Positions 21,641 through 31,695 of a DNA stretch of 64,000 nucleotides are shown one piece after another. The position numbers and the translations under genes are program-made. This DNA is from Neonectria sp. B-13 (lineage: Eukaryota; Ascomycota; Sordariomycetes; Hypocreales; Nectriaceae), in the NCBI GenBank assembly GCA_002682825.1, contig NOKP01000004.1:513711-577710 (forward strand). The letters are read 5' to 3'. Below the pieces are notes generated by a model. That model saw nothing but the letters and a program-made list of their open reading frames with translations, was not told where the DNA came from and searched no databases. Within the stretch, counting starts at the first letter, position 1. The number at the start of each line of letters is the position of its first letter.

Positions 21641-23929
21641 ATGAAGCCCATCTTCACCTGCGTCGTCGCAGGTCTACAGTACCTCATTCACCCCCAGAAA
21701 CTTGTATTGGTCCTATTTCTTTTCATTACTATCTATTTTGTATCCTAACGCGTCGAAAGGGCTCCATTCAAGAAACCATCAATTCGGATTCCATCATCCC
21801 CATCACGCTCCTCACCACCGATGAAGTTTTCGGTGATCTCGAGAACCTACTTCATCTTCTTGACGAATACGATGATGTATTCACTCCAGAGTTTGGTTCC
21901 GTGCTGGTAGAGAAGCCCGGAAAAGACAATGGGAGTACTTTGGCCTCTCTCCAGGACCGTTCGGCGCGTCAAGTTTACCACCTCGATGACATCGCTGGCC
22001 TCAGTGACGACTTTTCGAAATTGCCATCAGGGCCCTACTTTCTGCATGGTCCGAATCTCTATCAAGCCTGGAGGTTGTATGATGATGACCTCGAGGCATT
22101 TACCTTTGGTGTCATTCCTGATGACGTTAATGAGCCAAATGGGTGCGTTGCTCCCGCATGCAAGGGTCACCTCCTCGCTGACATGATACAGGTTCCAAAT
22201 TCTGAGCTCTCTGTCCTCCCAGGGGGACTCCAAGTCAATTGCTGTTCCTTCACGGCTTTATCACCCTCGGCCTTCTCTCCGGAAACCCCTCTCTGGCGTC
22301 CGCATCTCCATCAGTGATCTCTTCTCTCTCAACGGAACGAGCACGACTCTGTCTAGCCGATCTTGGACGTCTTTGTACAGCGTCGCTTCAACCACCACAG
22401 CTGACTACGCGCGGACTCTGATTGATCTTGGGGCAGTAATTGTGGGCAAGACCAAGACATCACAGCTTGGTACCGGTGCGGAGTGGGTGGATGAGCAGTC
22501 GCCCTGGAGTGCGAGGGGCGATGGCTATCAGACACTGTTAGGGAGCTCGGTTGGAGCTGTGGCGAGTTTGACAGGGTATGACTGGTTGCAGCAGAGCATC
22601 GGTAGTGATGGTAAGTTTGGATAATTACGTCCAGCCGCCCGACTAATTTACTTTACAGACCACGACTTGGCAGCCGAGGGAGGCCTCTACTCAATGGCTC
22701 CGTCTTCTGGCAGCATATCACCGAATGGAATCATAAAGACGTCTAAGTAAGTTATATGTGGCTAGTTGCTTGGCCTAGACTGACCATATACCGCAGCTAT
22801 GCCAACGGGCGCTTGTTCAGTCGCAGTCTAGAGGATCTCCTCTATATAACTACAACGTCTCTTGGCACGAGTTCTCTCAAAGCTAAGCTTCCTAAGAGAA
22901 TAATTTATCCGGTTGATCTTCATCCTGCTATGGATGACAACCAGCAATTATTAATGGATAAATTTATCTCTACTCTCGAGAAGTTCGTCGGGGTAGAGGT
23001 TGAAGAGATCAATCTCAGGGAGGCGTGGGCTGAGAACCGCCCTGCCGAAGCCCGCGACGAAGGGATGCAGACATACATGAAAGATGTAAGCACATATACT
23101 ACCAATGTGGAAGTGAGGCTAACGACCAAGGCCCCCTTTCTTTCACGATGCTATGAATATTACCATGCGTTTGACGACTTCAGAGATGAGTATTCTGACA
23201 AGTTTCACAAAAATCCATTCGTTGAGGCAACACCTCAATTTCTTTGGTACGTTCGGCGCTGTTAATTCAAATAATGCGGCTGACCCAATATAGGACTGTG
23301 GGCAAGGGAGTCGTCGCCGACGAATACAATGCGCACGTAGAACGCCTCAACGTGTACCGAAAATGGTTCCATGAACACATCATGGCCTTGAATTCCACCC
23401 CCAAGGCCGAGGCCATCATGATCTTACCATGCGGGACTTCTGACATCCGGCACCGGGATGAGTCCTCGGCGTGCGTCTCATGGCGTCTGCAACATTCTGC
23501 ACAGCATGGCTGACATTAATTAGTCCACCAACCACTTCGGAAGGGGTTACTCCCGAGTACCTGGCTCCCATCTTGGGGGCACCGCATCTAGCCGTCCCAT
23601 GTAAGTTTCTGAGGCGTAGTCTTGCCTCACCTGATGGAGAATTTGTGTGTGCTGACCGGAATCTTTACCGACCAGTCGCGCAACAAGCCTACCAATCCCA
23701 CATTAGTGGAAGAACGGAATACCAACCCGTATGTGCCTCTCTCATGGGAGCCCGTGGAAGCGAATCGGGAATGATTCAGCTTGTCAAGCAGGCCTTTGAA
23801 AAGGCACAATGGCGAACGCAAGTCAACACCGGACGCCTCATCTTTCCGCCGGAGAGGGATTCCGAAGCTGCCAGCAATAGGAACCAGCTTCCCATGTTAC
23901 AACCTCATGGCCTATCGGGTGAACTATAA
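21641..23929 (+). CDS. Amidase-signature-fold protein lacking catalytic residues
   Basis: Nine exons: 21641-21703, 21760-22142, 22192-22610, 22659-22746, 22797-23085, 23131-23246, 23294-23470, 23524-23600 and 23676-23929. They give 621 aa, and all introns are 45-75 nt GT..AG and in frame. The N-terminus MKPIFTCVVAGLQYL is a possible short signal sequence. The order of amidase-family segments is kept: AVPSRLYHPRPSLRKPLSGVRISI, then TLIDLGAVIVGKTKTSQ, WVDEQSPWSARGDGYQ, GYDWLQQSIGSD, GLYSMAPSSGSIS, and the C-terminal SHISGRTEYQPVCASLMGARGSE. Two catalytic elements are missing. The lysine of the usual IKD motif is Ser190 (ISISD). The TGGS/TTGS segment carrying the nucleophile after IGSD is absent and replaced by DHDLAAE. 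The intact exons argue for a pseudoenzyme rather than a decayed gene. Substrate and role unknown. Confidence 0.8.
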
Positions 23930-24746
23930 GATCAATCCAGGGGGGTTTGTCGCCCCCAACGTCACACCATCACGACAAGCGGTCTGCCACCTCCCAGTTC
24001 ACCCGCTGCTGGGCATGGGCGGTTCCGGTTGTCCTCAGATGCCTAATGAAGCATTTTGAGCCTTCTCTTAGTCCCCCACACGGGTCACCGGCGTCAGTAG
24101 CCATAACCCCGCGTGCTGCCGGCCTCCAAGCATGCACCATTGGCATACCGGTAACTTTGTCCAGGACCCCGGACACTGGCGTCTGCTCATCTGCCGGGTC
24201 CGCCTCGTGCGTGGGGAAAGCTCCCCGCTTTTTTGGTTTTCTTCTTGAAGTTTGGGGGAGCTTGTGCCTGTTGTCCGTCTTGCTAGTCATTCTTTTCAGA
24301 ACACTGTCGATGGACCTAGCTTATCACCCTAAAGCTTTAAAGACGACTGTTTATAAACTGGCACCAACTGCAATTGGGGCTAGACAGCGGTGAATGATCG
24401 ACGGCGCTTATCTCGGGTTTGTCGCGTCGACTGGGGTTCAGCGTCTTGTTCGTGGGCCGCTACCGCAGCGGTCCGTGGGGGCTTTGGCGTGCGCGGGCGT
24501 GTGAGCTGTCGCCGTCACAGCATCGCTCCACCGGGCTTGGGCTGCGGGAAGGGCACCGTCGGGCATATCCCGCCCCCGTTGTTGATGCGGCTCTTGAGAC
24601 TTTGTCACCTCACCTCACCTGGCCTCATTGACTACGGACGACAGACGACAGACAGTCGACGACAGACAACCCCTGAACTTTGGGTCATCTCGCCTCGTCT
24701 CGTCTGCCCTTATAAATCCTCAAGCCCCTGCCCCTCCCTTCTCACG
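23930..24746. other. Intergenic region upstream of the hydroxyacid dehydrogenase
   Basis: About 820 bp with no supportable gene. It contains a repeated ACGACAGAC element near 24635-24665 and a TATA-like box at 24711 directly before the downstream gene. Confidence 0.6.
24711..24717 (+). promoter_or_regulatory. TATA-like box of the hydroxyacid dehydrogenase gene
   Basis: TATAAAT, 36 bp before the first in-frame ATG (24747) and 153 bp before the second (24864). Initiation normally falls 30 bp or more downstream of a TATA box. If this box is used, the first ATG would be at or near the transcript end, which favours the second one. Confidence 0.4.
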
Positions 24747-25990
24747 ATGGCGGAACCCACCAACACTCCTGTGCCTGGATCTACGCCTCGAGCAACCTCG
24801 CCAGCCCCTCCGGTTCCTCTGTTCTCTAATCCAAGCTCTCCCTTCTCCTCAACCAAGTTCGCCATGGCGTCACTGAAACCCCGTGTCTTGCACATAGGTG
24901 ACCCAATCAAGTACAACCCGGACACATATGATCGCTTCAGCGCACAGTTCGATGTAGTTCGCCCGTCGACGGAGGAGCGCCAGCGGCCCGAGTTCATCGA
25001 AGCGCTCAAGGAGCGAAGATGGGGCGACTTTCATGCCATTTTCCGCCCGTTCTGGGGTACCGGCGGTGAGATGGGCAACTGGGATGCTGAGTTGGTAGAC
25101 TTGCTGCCGGAAAGCGTTAAGGTGTTTGCGAGTGCAGGCGCTGGCTTCGACTGGGCGGACACGAAGCTACTAGGCGCGCGAGGTAAGACTGTGCTCACTG
25201 GATGATCGATGGGGTCAAGTAACATAGTGGTGAACAGATCACTAATAGGCAGCTTCTAGGCATCATTTACTGCAACTCTGGCCTGGCGGCGTCTGACGCC
25301 GTGGCCGACTTTTCCATCGCCATGATCATCTCCACATTCCGCCAGATCCCATGGTGCATCTCCGCTGCCACGTCCAACGTCGAGGCTGACTTTCAGACCT
25401 GTCATCGCGACGTCACGGCCCAGGCCCACAACCTGCGAGGACAAGTTTTGGCCTTCATCGGCTTCGGTAATATTGGCCAACAAATTGCCGCCAGAGCCCA
25501 TCACGGCTTTGGCATGAAAATCCACTATTACGACGTTTTCCCCAAGCTCGCCTCCGTCACCGAACCTCTCAAAGCCAAGGCCCATAGCTCTCTCGAGAGC
25601 CTTCTCGGCAGCGCTGACTGCGTCGTTCTGTGCACGCCCGCGGGTGAGGGCGCACTCATCAACGAGGACTCCCTGAAGCTATTCCGCAGGGGCTCACGTT
25701 TCGTCAACATTGCGCGCGGCAGCCTCGTCGATGAGGACGCTCTGGCTAAGGCTCTCGAGGACGGCCAGGTCTCCACGGCTGCTCTCGACGTCCACGCCAA
25801 CGAGCCTACCGTACACTCCGGCCTACTGGACTTTGCGCGCAAGGGTCGCGTAATGCTGACCTGCCACAACGCCGGTGGCACCATCGAGACGCACGAGGGT
25901 TTCGAGGAGCTGAGCATGCGCAACATCATGGCCGTACTGAGCGGTGGCGATGCTATCACGCCGGTAAACCTACACCACCTCACGCGATAG
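24747..25990 (+). CDS. D-isomer-specific 2-hydroxyacid dehydrogenase
   Basis: Two exons, 24747-25182 and 25260-25990, give 388 aa (349 aa from the ATG at 24864). Enzymes of this family reduce 2-keto acids such as glyoxylate or hydroxypyruvate with NAD(P)H; the exact substrate cannot be read here. The Rossmann motif is GFGNIGQQIAARAHHGFG, with Asp of YYDVFPK at the end of the second strand, which points to NAD rather than NADP. Catalytic residues are visible in the family order: Arg in NIARGSLVDE, Glu in VHANEP and His in TCHNAGGTIETHE. The first 39 residues are Pro/Ser/Thr-rich, and the conserved protein begins at MASLKPRVLHIGDP. The TATA position and homologous starts favour 24864. The intron (77 nt) ends in CTTCTAG and restores GARGIIYCNSG. 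Confidence 0.92.
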
Positions 25991-26817
25991 AGCGAGGCGA
26001 TGGAACGAACTTTTGGGCTCACTATAAAATGAAATCCGAGATGGTGGGAGCATAGGTACGTGGATGTATGGGCATTTGGACCTGGCGTTTTGGGCCATCT
26101 ATAGCAAGAAACAAAAAGAGTCACATGCTTAACATGACGAGTCGATGCTCCCTTTCTTTTCCTTCCTCTGAACACAATCCGGGGATGTCCTGTTTGAGAT
26201 TAGGGTGCTGTTCTCTTTAACAACAATCGACAAGCATCCTGGCCATCGACAATTACAATCTCAAGGAGCAGTCTACACAATTCGCGGTTTCATCAACTCC
26301 TATCATGAGTCTCACGTGTGTGCCGTATTGGTCATTCGATGGCAACGAATACTCCGCGATGATTGAGTTTGATGGGGCATTCCATCCGCTTCTCTCTCCA
26401 CGCCGACACATCCACATCAGGCAGCACAGGATCCATTGGACGAAGCTTCCCCGGGGAGGCCATCGTCATTTAATCTACCCCCACGGGAATAGTTTCTTAG
26501 TTCCCGTCGCCAAGGCCCGGCTTATACGGGACCGGTGGGTGTGTGGGGATCGGGTTGTCGCTAGGGTGCCGACGGGCCGAGCAGTCATAACGGCCTCTTG
26601 CAGATTAGACAGGTGTGTGCAGACTTACGAAGAAGGGAACTCTGGCTGGCGATGAGTCTTTAGGTTAATGATCAACGCCAATTTCCTACAAATACTTCTA
26701 GTGTTACAAAAGATACAATCTCCCGACTCCGAGGCTTAGAAGCCTTGACATATATCCATCCATGTCTTCCGTTCTCCAACGCCACAGTAAGTAATACAAC
26801 CGATAATTCCGTTTTGT
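25991..26817. other. Intergenic, convergent 3' ends
   Basis: About 830 bp between the dehydrogenase (plus) and RTT109 (minus). One plus-strand frame (26305-26655, 116 codons from an ATG) is present but has no recognisable domain and no supporting context. I do not call it a gene. Confidence 0.5.
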
Positions 26818-28557
26818 TTAAGCCTTGGGCTTCCTCCTCACGAGTCCGGCGGAGAGGACGTTGACAGCTGGATCCTCGTTCTTCGCCGCCCCGTCCTCGT
26901 CCTTTGGTTTCCGCTTGACCAGGCCGGCACTGAGGACGTTTACCTTGTTGTTTGGCTCCTCCGGCGCCTGGCTCGCCGAGTCGGTGCGCTTTCTTTTAAC
27001 CAGCCCCGACAGGTTGTTGACCTGACTCCCGCCGGTTCCGGCACCGTCCTGGCTGGGTGCGGGAAGCTCGCGGGTGCCAGTCAGGACGACGCCCCATTTG
27101 CTGCCCGTGCCGACCTCGCTGACCCATCGCCGAGTACTAGCCAGAGCCTTGTTAAGGGTCGTGAACTCCAGGTTCAGCAAAAGGTCGACGATCCGCTTAT
27201 ACTCATTCTCGTCGACGATCTTCTCGCCGCGTCCCTGGGGAGGCCAGGAGTAATAAGCCGAGGCGGCGGGGCGGTCGAGCAGGTAGTTGCGCTGCGCCTT
27301 CTTGATGCGAGGGGTTCGGGGAACGATTGCGCCCTTGAGCGTCTTCTTCTTGGGCGTCCTCTTCTCCCTGACCTTGTCGTAGTCCAACTTCAAGAGCTCT
27401 GCTTTCGATGGGAAGAGCTTGCGCGGCGTGGTGCTGGGTGTGACGCATGCCGTCATCCGTTGCTTTTTTGGCGTTTCTGGTGCGGCTGGAGGCTGCTGGC
27501 TTGAGGCTGCTGTCGAAGCTGTTGTTGACACTGTCGTTGACGATGCTGGAGTCAAAACTGTGGCGGGCGTCTCCTCCACGCTATCGTCAAAAACAACCCA
27601 GATGAATCCCGTCATGCGACCACTCGAGCACTCCTGCCTGTACGCCATCATCTCCCAGAAGGCGTCCAATGTCCTGACGCTCTTCCAGCTGCCGGTCGTC
27701 TTCATCGCCCCGGAGCTTGCAGCCTCCTCGTCCAATTCGTCTCGGAACCGAGACTTAGGGTCGTCGGGGAAGTGAGGGATCAGACACCGTGGCGGGACCC
27801 AGTCGAACTCGCGATAGTAGTGCGAGATGCGCTCTAGGGGATGCGTAAGGGCCCAGGAGGAGGCGGCCGCGTTCCGGGCGATGAGGGCCTTGGTCTCGTT
27901 CGTCTCGAGACCGGGGACAAGGAGGTAGGCCTTGGAGCTCTTCCAGGGCGCTGTGGTTCCTATGGGAGCAGGGCCCAGAAGCGGATCCAACACGCGGCAC
28001 CACCACTTGATGAGGCCTCGGTCGTCCAGGACATGCTTCCCGCTGTTGTCAACGCTCCCTGGGAACAGGTATTGGTCTTGGGCTCGGGCGAACAAGCTAA
28101 CGATGAATTGTACCCCCTGGCGCCTCCGCTTCTCAACCAGATATCCGACAAAGGTAGAGCATATCTCCCGGATGGGGCTTGCGGTGCCCTTGGGGAGGTT
28201 GAGCAGGTTCAGGTATCCTGTCGAGTCGGCCTTGGAGACGAAGAGCGTAGTAGAGCGAGCGGTCGTGTAGATGAAGACCTCGACGCCCAGCACCAGAACT
28301 TGTTTCTTTGGGTGCTTCTCCGTCGTAGCGTCCTTCCCGTCCTCGGCTGTGGAGGGATTGGGTTCGTCAATGGAGATGGCGAGGAAGTGATGCTCGCAGT
28401 AGGTTCGCTCGGGACGTTCGCTGGGCGGGGGGGAGTACAGCGGATCGGTCTTCGTGGGAGGCGTTGAGATGTGGTAGATGCCGAAATCGTGGCCCTTGGG
28501 GAGCACTGCGGCGAGTCTGCTGCGGAGCCCGCTGTCGCTGTGCTGGTGCGAGGCCAT
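26818..28557 (-). CDS. RTT109: Histone H3 lysine acetyltransferase Rtt109
   Basis: A single exon of 579 codons. The start is the ATG at 28557 (MASHQHSDSGLRSRLAAVLPKG), where homology begins; the frame is open further upstream. Rtt109 is the fungal-specific acetyltransferase that modifies Lys56 (and with Vps75 other lysines) of newly made H3 in replication-coupled nucleosome assembly. Conserved blocks include HDFGIYHIST, YCEHHFLAIS, TARSTTLFVSKADSTG, CSTFVGYLV and KAYLLVPGLETNETKALI. The key HFPDDPKSRF contains the acidic pair Asp265-Asp266 and Lys268, which matches the autoacetylated Lys290 of yeast. The C-terminal part has basic NLS-like stretches (REKRTPKKKTLKG) and three copies of a LSAGLVKRK-type motif at the end. 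The gene diverges from mL57. Confidence 0.95.
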   Translation of the reverse strand: MASHQHSDSGLRSRLAAVLPKGHDFGIYHISTPPTKTDPLYSPPPSERPERTYCEHHFLAISIDEPNPSTAEDGKDATTEKHPKKQVLVLGVEVFIYTTARSTTLFVSKADSTGYLNLLNLPKGTASPIREICSTFVGYLVEKRRRQGVQFIVSLFARAQDQYLFPGSVDNSGKHVLDDRGLIKWWCRVLDPLLGPAPIGTTAPWKSSKAYLLVPGLETNETKALIARNAAASSWALTHPLERISHYYREFDWVPPRCLIPHFPDDPKSRFRDELDEEAASSGAMKTTGSWKSVRTLDAFWEMMAYRQECSSGRMTGFIWVVFDDSVEETPATVLTPASSTTVSTTASTAASSQQPPAAPETPKKQRMTACVTPSTTPRKLFPSKAELLKLDYDKVREKRTPKKKTLKGAIVPRTPRIKKAQRNYLLDRPAASAYYSWPPQGRGEKIVDENEYKRIVDLLLNLEFTTLNKALASTRRWVSEVGTGSKWGVVLTGTRELPAPSQDGAGTGGSQVNNLSGLVKRKRTDSASQAPEEPNNKVNVLSAGLVKRKPKDEDGAAKNEDPAVNVLSAGLVRRKPKA

Positions 28558-29413
28558 CTTGGAGGTTGATGATGGACCAAAGTCCAAGTCGGCCTTGGAG
28601 AATTGGATGCAGTCGAGGGAGCAGTCTACAAGACGCGTTGCCCTGGGTAGGTCGTCCGCTGCGAGCGGTCCCCACTGTCCCGTCCACTGTGCAGCGTGCG
28701 TTAGTGGCTTCAGGGTCACTGTCCAGGGATAGCTACAGTGGGGAGCTACCCCCTGCTCCAGGGGATCAGCCCCTATGATTCTTGGGGCGGATGAAATCGA
28801 GGACAACGAAAGCCTACAGTGGGTTTTTCTTTTTGGAAGCGTAAGGGGAATTCTCGTAAATTCCTAGGCAAGTTCAATTCCTTCAATTCGTGGTGTTTCT
28901 TATGAAATTTAATGTCAAGGCCATATTCATAAATGTCCTTCCTCAACCAGTGAGGCCAGATATCAAAGAGTCTTGTTCGTGATGAAACCCCCAAGTACAA
29001 CCACAGTACAGAACAAATACTGAACTTCCCACGGTGGCACTTATTAGTGGTCTCTTTTCTCAGCATGTAGTTTAAGTGAGAGATATCATAGTAAGGCTGC
29101 CGATGGAGAACATTGTCTTCTGACAGCTACCCCCTGACCAACAGAGTACAATAATAGCAAGCATCCATATCGATACTTTTATGCAATTTAATCTATGACT
29201 TGGTGTTCTGTCGACCCTGTGAGTCTCAGAAGGAATATTCCCAGCCTGGTCGTTCGTTGCCAAGCCCGGAAGCGGGGCCGATGATTGCGGGCGGTCACGT
29301 GGCTCCGAGAAAATGTTCGCGACCGACTTGAAGCTTCACAGCATATCCGCACCAAGTCCCCCATCACCGACCGAACGCCCAACCCTCTCCGCCGGGCCAA
29401 TTCCTCACAAACC
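28558..29413. other. Divergent intergenic region RTT109/mL57
   Basis: About 860 bp. The part at 28860-29200 is AT-rich. No gene seen; it holds both promoters. Confidence 0.6.
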
Positions 29414-30325
29414 ATGGCTCTCCAACCCTGCCGCGCCGGCCTCGCGCGCTCCCGTCACGCCGCCCGCGCCCTCGTGCCCTGCCTCCGCACCTACGCCACC
29501 GAGACGACCTCGAAGCCCAGTTCCCCCAGGGCCTCCTCCGCCACCTCCTCCTCCGAACCCCCGGCTTTCGTGCCGCGATGGGCCCAGACGCCCCCCGAGA
29601 TGAAGGCCGACGTCCAGCTCGACTTCGCCAAGTGGGCCCACAACAAGATCTGGTCCGTCAACAACGACCCCAAGAAGCTGGACGAGATGTACGACCGCCT
29701 GCTGGGCCCCAACGGCAGCAGGCTTCTGCCCGAGGAGCTCAAGTGGCTGGCCGTGACGCACAAGAGTTTCGACCAGGGAAGGAGAGGCTTCAACGATCGA
29801 TTGGCTCTCGTTGGTACGTTGCAGGCCCGTTGTTGAGGCGGCGGAAACGGGGAACATGCGCTGACTTTGTGCGTGCAGGCCGAATGGCGCTCATCATGGA
29901 GACCACCAAGCAGATTGTCTCCAAGGACCCCATCCCCGGGTCGAGAGTGGCCGACGAGTTTGAGCGACAACCGTTCGAGCACCCGCAACTAAATGCGATA
30001 GACAACCTGACCGTGGAGGGGCCGAGGGACATTGTCGGCAAGGAAAAGCTGTACGATCTTGCCATTGACGTGGGCCTGATCGACGTTGTGCGGTGGAAGC
30101 CTCGATTGGTATGTGGACGCGGAATCCCCAAGGGCCGACTGCCGTTGCATTAAGATGGTAGTTGCTAACAAAAGTGAACAGGTACGAAAACTCAAGGCGT
30201 CCGGTGTCGAGGTCGTGCTCAACAGTGCTATTCTGGCCATCATCGGCGCCGTTACGCTGCAGCATGGGTCCGTGGTGGCGGCACAGGTGATCCGGGAGCG
30301 GATACTGGGCAAGGTGCGGGCTTAG
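29414..30325 (+). CDS. MRPL15: Mitochondrial large-subunit ribosomal protein mL57 (Mrpl15)
   Basis: Three exons, 29414-29813, 29879-30108 and 30182-30325, give 257 aa. Introns of 65 and 73 nt have GTACGT..GTGCAG and GTATGT..GAACAG borders, with CTGAC and CTAAC branch sites. The protein is a fungal mitoribosome component with a degenerate RNase III fold. The N-terminus (MALQPCRAGLARSRHAARALVPCLRTYATE) is a typical presequence. The RNase III-like region begins at RLLPEELKWLAVTHKSFDQGRRGFNDRLALVGRMAL. The acidic catalytic signature of active RNase III (ERLEFLGDA) is altered to NDRLALVGRMAL, consistent with a structural rather than enzymatic role. The C-terminus is GKVRA. Confidence 0.92.
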
Positions 30326-30533
30326 GGGAGGCGAACTAATCTGTATCATATATCTGTACCATTTAGGGAAGAGGCCTCTGGAATCTGTACAAAGCATGAC
30401 GGCAGTCGGCTACATGAAAAAGCACCCATCACTGTGAAAGCGCTTGTATTGCTATGGAAAATGTGGTGGTGAATTACGATTAGGTCTGGGTATCTAAAAA
30501 GCTCGTCTTGCATTAGTCTCTCGTGACGATTCA

Positions 30534-31634
30534 TCATCCTTGTAATAAGGGCGTCTCTTCGTCTGCCGGCCGGCTTGTCTGTTCATGGTCTCGATCCTCG
30601 GTATGGCCGTCCCCGTGGTGATCTTCATGGATAAGCTTCTCGCGGTAGACCCAGCCGAGACAGGTTCCGGCCCCGGGGCCGACAATGACAGCGGAGACGG
30701 CTGTGGTCAAAGGCACCCTCCAACCCACCTCGACGAGCATCCAGTAGAGAACAGTCCAGGCAATGAACTGAATATCAATCTCGACGAAGGCGAGGGTGGA
30801 CTTGGTCAGCTTCTTGCGATCGTCGGGCTGGGTCAGGTTCCAGATAATGAAGACGTGGGCAGCTATGGACAGCAGAACAGGGAGAGCGTAGACGATGATG
30901 AGCGAGCCCCGGTTTGACTCGAGATGGATGAGAGCAGGGTCCACTTGTTTCACGGCGGTGACGATCTTGCGGACGGCTTGGCGGATGAGGGAGACGTAGA
31001 TGGGGAAGAAGAGCCAGATTCCGATGGTGACTGGGGAGTTGAAGACGAGCATCAGGATAGAGGGGAGGAAGTAGCCGAGAGCCACGCCGATGGGGATAGC
31101 AAGAACCTCGGTGTCCGGGAGGTGACGGCTGTGGTCCTCAGCCTGAGGAACAGCATCTTGGCCTTGGCCGCCGTCACGACGTCTCTTCCTGGCGGCGAAC
31201 AGCGCCTGGGACGAGTTCAAGAAGGCCGGGGTAATGACGAGCTCCCAGACAACGGCGCCGCCCAGCAAGTTCAGGACGAGCCAGGGCCCAGTGGGATAGG
31301 CGATGAGAACGTTGGGGGCGTTGCAAATACGGGCGGCCTCGACGACGCTGACGGTCAACAGGCCGCCGACAAAGGCGAGGACGACGCTCATGATGGCGAC
31401 ACTACGCAGCGAGTCCAGGGCGGCGTGGAAGAAGCTGACGAGGTAGCACAGCGGCGTGCCGAGGGCAGGGATGCGGCTGAGCCCCGGCAGGCGGGCGCGC
31501 GAGTGGCATTGCGACCAGAGCAGCGCGGCGTTGACGTCGGAGTGGACGAAGAGGGTGACGACGGTGGCGATGGCGAGGAGGACGGGGACGACGAGGAGGT
31601 AGCGCATAGGAGCGTGATGGATTAGGGGGGCCAT
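30534..31634 (-). CDS. Polytopic membrane protein of unknown function
   Basis: A single exon of 366 codons starting at the ATG at 31634. At least eight hydrophobic stretches are long enough to cross a membrane, among them YLLVVPVLLAIATVVTLFV, VAIMSVVLAFVGGLLTVSVV, PWLVLNLLGGAVVWELVI and VTIGIWLFFPIYVSLI. A hydrophilic loop (AARKRRRDGGQGQDAVPQAEDHSRH) splits the molecule, and the C-terminal tail is highly charged and His-rich (HEDHHGDGHTEDRDHEQ), ending TPLLQG. The N-terminal hydrophobic segment may be a signal anchor. No family signature is recognised. The layout resembles uncharacterised integral membrane proteins in fungal genomes, but I assign no transport or enzyme function. It diverges from the DJ-1-type gene across 1.1 kb. 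Confidence 0.8.
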   Translation of the reverse strand: MAPLIHHAPMRYLLVVPVLLAIATVVTLFVHSDVNAALLWSQCHSRARLPGLSRIPALGTPLCYLVSFFHAALDSLRSVAIMSVVLAFVGGLLTVSVVEAARICNAPNVLIAYPTGPWLVLNLLGGAVVWELVITPAFLNSSQALFAARKRRRDGGQGQDAVPQAEDHSRHLPDTEVLAIPIGVALGYFLPSILMLVFNSPVTIGIWLFFPIYVSLIRQAVRKIVTAVKQVDPALIHLESNRGSLIIVYALPVLLSIAAHVFIIWNLTQPDDRKKLTKSTLAFVEIDIQFIAWTVLYWMLVEVGWRVPLTTAVSAVIVGPGAGTCLGWVYREKLIHEDHHGDGHTEDRDHEQTSRPADEETPLLQG

Positions 31635-31676
31635 GGCGACGGCGACGGCGACGGCTCTGCTGGTGGTGGAATAGAG

Positions 31677-31695
31677 AGATAGATAGATAGATAGA
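31677..31695. repeat. (AGAT)n microsatellite
   Basis: Nearly five uninterrupted AGAT units about 40 bp upstream of the membrane-protein ATG, in the inferred 5' leader. Confidence 0.9.

Noticed and set aside
21625..22317. 230-codon frame starting with GTG as the beginning of the amidase-like gene
   Set aside because: The ATG at 21641 in another frame, a 56-nt intron with a CCTAAC branch site and in-frame continuation give a better N-terminus. The frame's tail is intron and out-of-frame exon.
21641..23929. Amidase-like locus as a frameshifted pseudogene
   Set aside because: All apparent stops and frame changes are removed by eight canonical 45-75-nt introns, so decay is not needed. Only the catalytic residues are missing.
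26305..26655. 116-codon plus-strand frame beyond the hydroxyacid dehydrogenase
   Set aside because: Starts with ATG but has no recognisable domain and lies in a convergent 3' interval. Support is too weak.
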